Shown one piece after another: positions 62,481 to 64,000 of a DNA stretch of 64,000 nucleotides (positions are counted from its first letter, which is position 1; each line of letters starts with the position of its first letter). Position numbers and translations under genes: made by a program. Origin of the DNA: Jutongia hominis (GTDB taxonomy: Bacteria; Bacillota; Clostridia; Lachnospirales; Lachnospiraceae); contig NZ_JACRSW010000001.1 in assembly GCF_014384965.1 (NCBI RefSeq), forward strand, positions 62,001-126,000. Direction: 5' to 3'. The notes beneath the pieces were generated by a model that was not told the origin of the DNA, did no database searches, and saw nothing but the letters and a program-made list of their open reading frames with translations.

Positions 62481-63554
62481 CTAATCGCCAAAGCAGATTC
62501 CTAATCCTTTAGCTTCTTTTATAATAGTAGATTCCGGATCTACCATCTTTAATTTACCTGCAACTTCTTCTAATGGCACCGGTACGATCTCTCCATCACG
62601 GAAACCTACCATGTAACCATATTTTTTCTCAATGATCAGACGTGCTGCTGCCGCACCGAGACGGCTTGAGATCACACGATCATAAGGACATGGTTCTCCA
62701 CCACGCTGTGTATGTCCGGGTACCGTAATACGGACTTCCTGACCGGTTCTTTCTTCAATCTCTTTTCCTACCTGATATGAAATAGATGGGAACGGATTTT
62801 TCTTTCTCTTGGCTTTTAATTCTTTCTTGGTCAATGCAGCATCTTCCTTTGAGATAGCACCTTCTGCTACAGCAAGGATTGAAAATCTCTTGCCCTGCTC
62901 GGTACGTTTATTAAGTGCCTCAACAACAGAATCAATATCATAAGGAATCTCCGGCAGTAAAATGATATCTGCTCCTCCTGCAATTCCCGCATGTAATGTC
63001 AGCCATCCTACTTTATGTCCCATTACTTCCACAATAAATACGCGTCCATGAGAGGCTGCCGTCGTATGAATACAGTCAATTGCATTTGTTGCAATATTAA
63101 CTGCACTTTGGAAACCAAATGTTATATCGGTTCCCCAGATATCATTATCAATCGTCTTTGGCAATGTAACAACATTGCATCCTTCTTCTCTTAACAGATT
63201 GGCTGTCTTATGGGTTCCGTTTCCTCCCAAAATAACAAGACAGTCAAGTTTCCATTTTTTATAGTTAGATTTCATCGCTTCTACTTTATCGAGTCCGTTT
63301 TCATCCGGTGTTCTCATTAATTTAAAAGGCTGTCTTGACGTTCCTATAATTGTGCCGCCTTGTGTCAGGATTCCCGAAAAATCCTTTGGCTCAAGTAATC
63401 TGTAATTTCCATAAATCAATCCTTTATAACCTTCTAAAATTCCATAAATCTCAACATCAGGATACTGCTGATATAATGTCTTAGCGACACCACGCATCGT
63501 TGCATTTAAGCTCTGACAATCTCCGCCACTTGTTAAAAATCCTATTCTTTTCAC
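62481..63554 (-). CDS. pfkA: 6-phosphofructokinase (ATP- or PPi-type unresolved)
   Basis: This 357-aa enzyme phosphorylates fructose 6-phosphate in glycolysis. LTSGGDCQSLNATMRG starts the protein. The donor-site region reads LGGNGTHKT (Asn112, Gly113) and the second donor residue is Lys133 in LPKTIDNDIWGTD. The glycine at the position equal to E. coli 104 suits ATP, while the lysine equal to 124 is typical of PPi enzymes, so the phosphoryl donor is not clear. GHTQRGGEPCPYDR is present near residue 280. It lies 24 nt after the small membrane protein gene. Confidence 0.93.
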   Translation of the reverse strand: MKRIGFLTSGGDCQSLNATMRGVAKTLYQQYPDVEIYGILEGYKGLIYGNYRLLEPKDFSGILTQGGTIIGTSRQPFKLMRTPDENGLDKVEAMKSNYKKWKLDCLVILGGNGTHKTANLLREEGCNVVTLPKTIDNDIWGTDITFGFQSAVNIATNAIDCIHTTAASHGRVFIVEVMGHKVGWLTLHAGIAGGADIILLPEIPYDIDSVVEALNKRTEQGKRFSILAVAEGAISKEDAALTKKELKAKRKKNPFPSISYQVGKEIEERTGQEVRITVPGHTQRGGEPCPYDRVISSRLGAAAARLIIEKKYGYMVGFRDGEIVPVPLEEVAGKLKMVDPESTIIKEAKGLGICFGD

Positions 63555-63578
63555 TTGAAACCTGCCTTTCTGTGTACT

Positions 63579-63782
63579 TCATCTGCTCCTGTGTCTCTTA
63601 GTTCCGATTTTACCATACCGCCCGGTATTGCGCAAATATTTTTGCTCTTCTAATTCTTTGTCTCTCTTTGGAGTATAACCCCATTTTTTATTTGCTATAC
63701 GCTGTAAAAGAAACGATCCAAACAGGCTGACAACAACAAAAAGAAAGACCGCTATTCCCATCCACAAAAGCTTATTTTCCAA
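63579..63782 (-). CDS. Small single-pass membrane protein (67 aa), TTG start
   Basis: This protein is read from a TTG codon at 63782 with a perfect AGGAGGTG six nt upstream. It has one hydrophobic helix (about 6-27, LWMGIAVFLFVVVSLFGSFLL) and a strongly basic cytoplasmic tail ending GKIGTKRHRSR. I do not recognise the family. Its Shine-Dalgarno sequence is enclosed in an 11-bp hairpin, so translation may be controlled. It is the first gene of the pfkA-dnaX-ybaB-recR run. Confidence 0.7.
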   Translation of the reverse strand: MENKLLWMGIAVFLFVVVSLFGSFLLQRIANKKWGYTPKRDKELEEQKYLRNTGRYGKIGTKRHRSR

Positions 63783-63788
63783 AGAAAC

Positions 63789-63828
63789 ACCTCCTGTTCT
63801 AAGTAGAAAGGAATAGCGAACAGGAGGT
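63789..63828 (-). promoter_or_regulatory. Hairpin enclosing the ribosome binding site of the 67-aa gene
   Basis: On the transcript ACCTCCTGTTC (63828-63818) pairs perfectly with GAACAGGAGGT (63799-63789) across an 18-nt loop. The AGGAGG used by the TTG start is wholly within the 3' arm. No T-run follows, so termination is not its role. Confidence 0.8.
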
Positions 63829-63924
63829 TATGTAATCTGATCCTATCCGCTATCCTACTTTTTCTGCCGGACACTTTCTTGATAAAAGTTCCTGCTATTC
63901 TATGATGTTCTTCTTATTGATGCT

Positions 63925-64000
63925 CTATTTTAATTTCCAGATATCTTCATTGTACTGCTCGATCGTTCTGTCTGATGAGAAGAAGCCGGCCTTGCTGATA
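63925..64000 (-). CDS. glgP: Partial CDS, C-terminus of glycogen/alpha-glucan phosphorylase
   Basis: The last 24 codons are visible, ending SSDRTIEQYNEDIWKLK before a TAG stop. This matches the C-terminal pattern of glycogen phosphorylases (SSDRTI..Y..DIW), which release glucose 1-phosphate from storage glucan. The rest of the gene lies beyond the right edge. Being followed by a phosphofructokinase gene fits sugar metabolism, though the two may be separate transcripts. Confidence 0.8.
   Translation of the reverse strand, partial: ISKAGFFSSDRTIEQYNEDIWKLK

Overview
The window looks like core chromosome from an anaerobic, low-GC, spore-forming Firmicute, most likely a gut member of the Lachnospiraceae (Clostridia). 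The evidence is the AT-rich DNA with strong AGGAGG-type ribosome binding sites, a T-box in front of aspS, sporulation-linked genes (gerW/ytfJ with its DUF2953 partner, yyaC, a SpoVK-like AAA ATPase), the str operon rpsL-rpsG-fusA-tuf, a 1,400-residue double acyl-CoA dehydratase activase protein, and a bile-salt-hydrolase-like gene. Genus cannot be fixed from the sequence alone. Almost every gene is on the minus strand. The plus-strand exceptions are a 45-aa membrane protein, the activase protein, an XRE regulator, a DtxR-like regulator and yyaC. I see no prophage, insertion sequence, CRISPR array, rRNA or tRNA gene.

Layout. 1-5059: start of an unknown gene, U32 peptidase-family protein, zapA, a coiled-coil protein, coaD, rsmD. 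5121-8149: SpoVK/CbbX-like AAA ATPase and a choloylglycine hydrolase, sitting inside what is otherwise the familiar block rpmB-yloU-fakA-recG-rsmD-coaD. 8263-14579: recG, fakA, yloU, rpmB, gerW, DUF2953. 15014-16506: two unrecognised genes. 16566-21755: a double GT-C (PMT-type) glycosyltransferase, a rhomboid-like protein lacking the catalytic serine motif, and a LysM protein. 22064-28698: activase mega-protein, CPBP protease and small regulators. 28820-36730: aminotransferase, pepD, UPF0210/ACT pair, MBL hydrolase, FtsA-like ATPase. 36867-41798: large CAP/BspA-type surface protein, MmcQ-MGMT fusion, DtxR-like regulator. 42035-47663: T-box-aspS, then a sulfotransferase-APS kinase-CHR transporter operon. 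48056-51301: BvgS-type hybrid kinase. 51508-56138: str operon. 56309-64000: DUF5711, LysM/MPN-like protein, yyaC, recR, ybaB, dnaX, pfkA, a small membrane protein and the end of glycogen phosphorylase.

Most notable observations. (1) A family of three hairpin elements (6961, 14602, 46372) shares the sense-strand core CTCTCGGAATCTTC and a 3' arm ending GAGAGTACAT. Each ends exactly 22 nt before the start codon of the next gene, and two fill the whole intercistronic gap. (2) A compact, apparently PAPS-dependent sulfation operon has its own promoter. (3) There are several candidate RNA switches: an SD-sequestering 11-bp hairpin before a TTG-started small membrane protein, a terminator-like hairpin between promoter and start codon of the MGMT fusion, and hairpins inside the str operon. 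(4) In-frame minisatellites (39, 51, 36 and 36 bp) occur in four genes.
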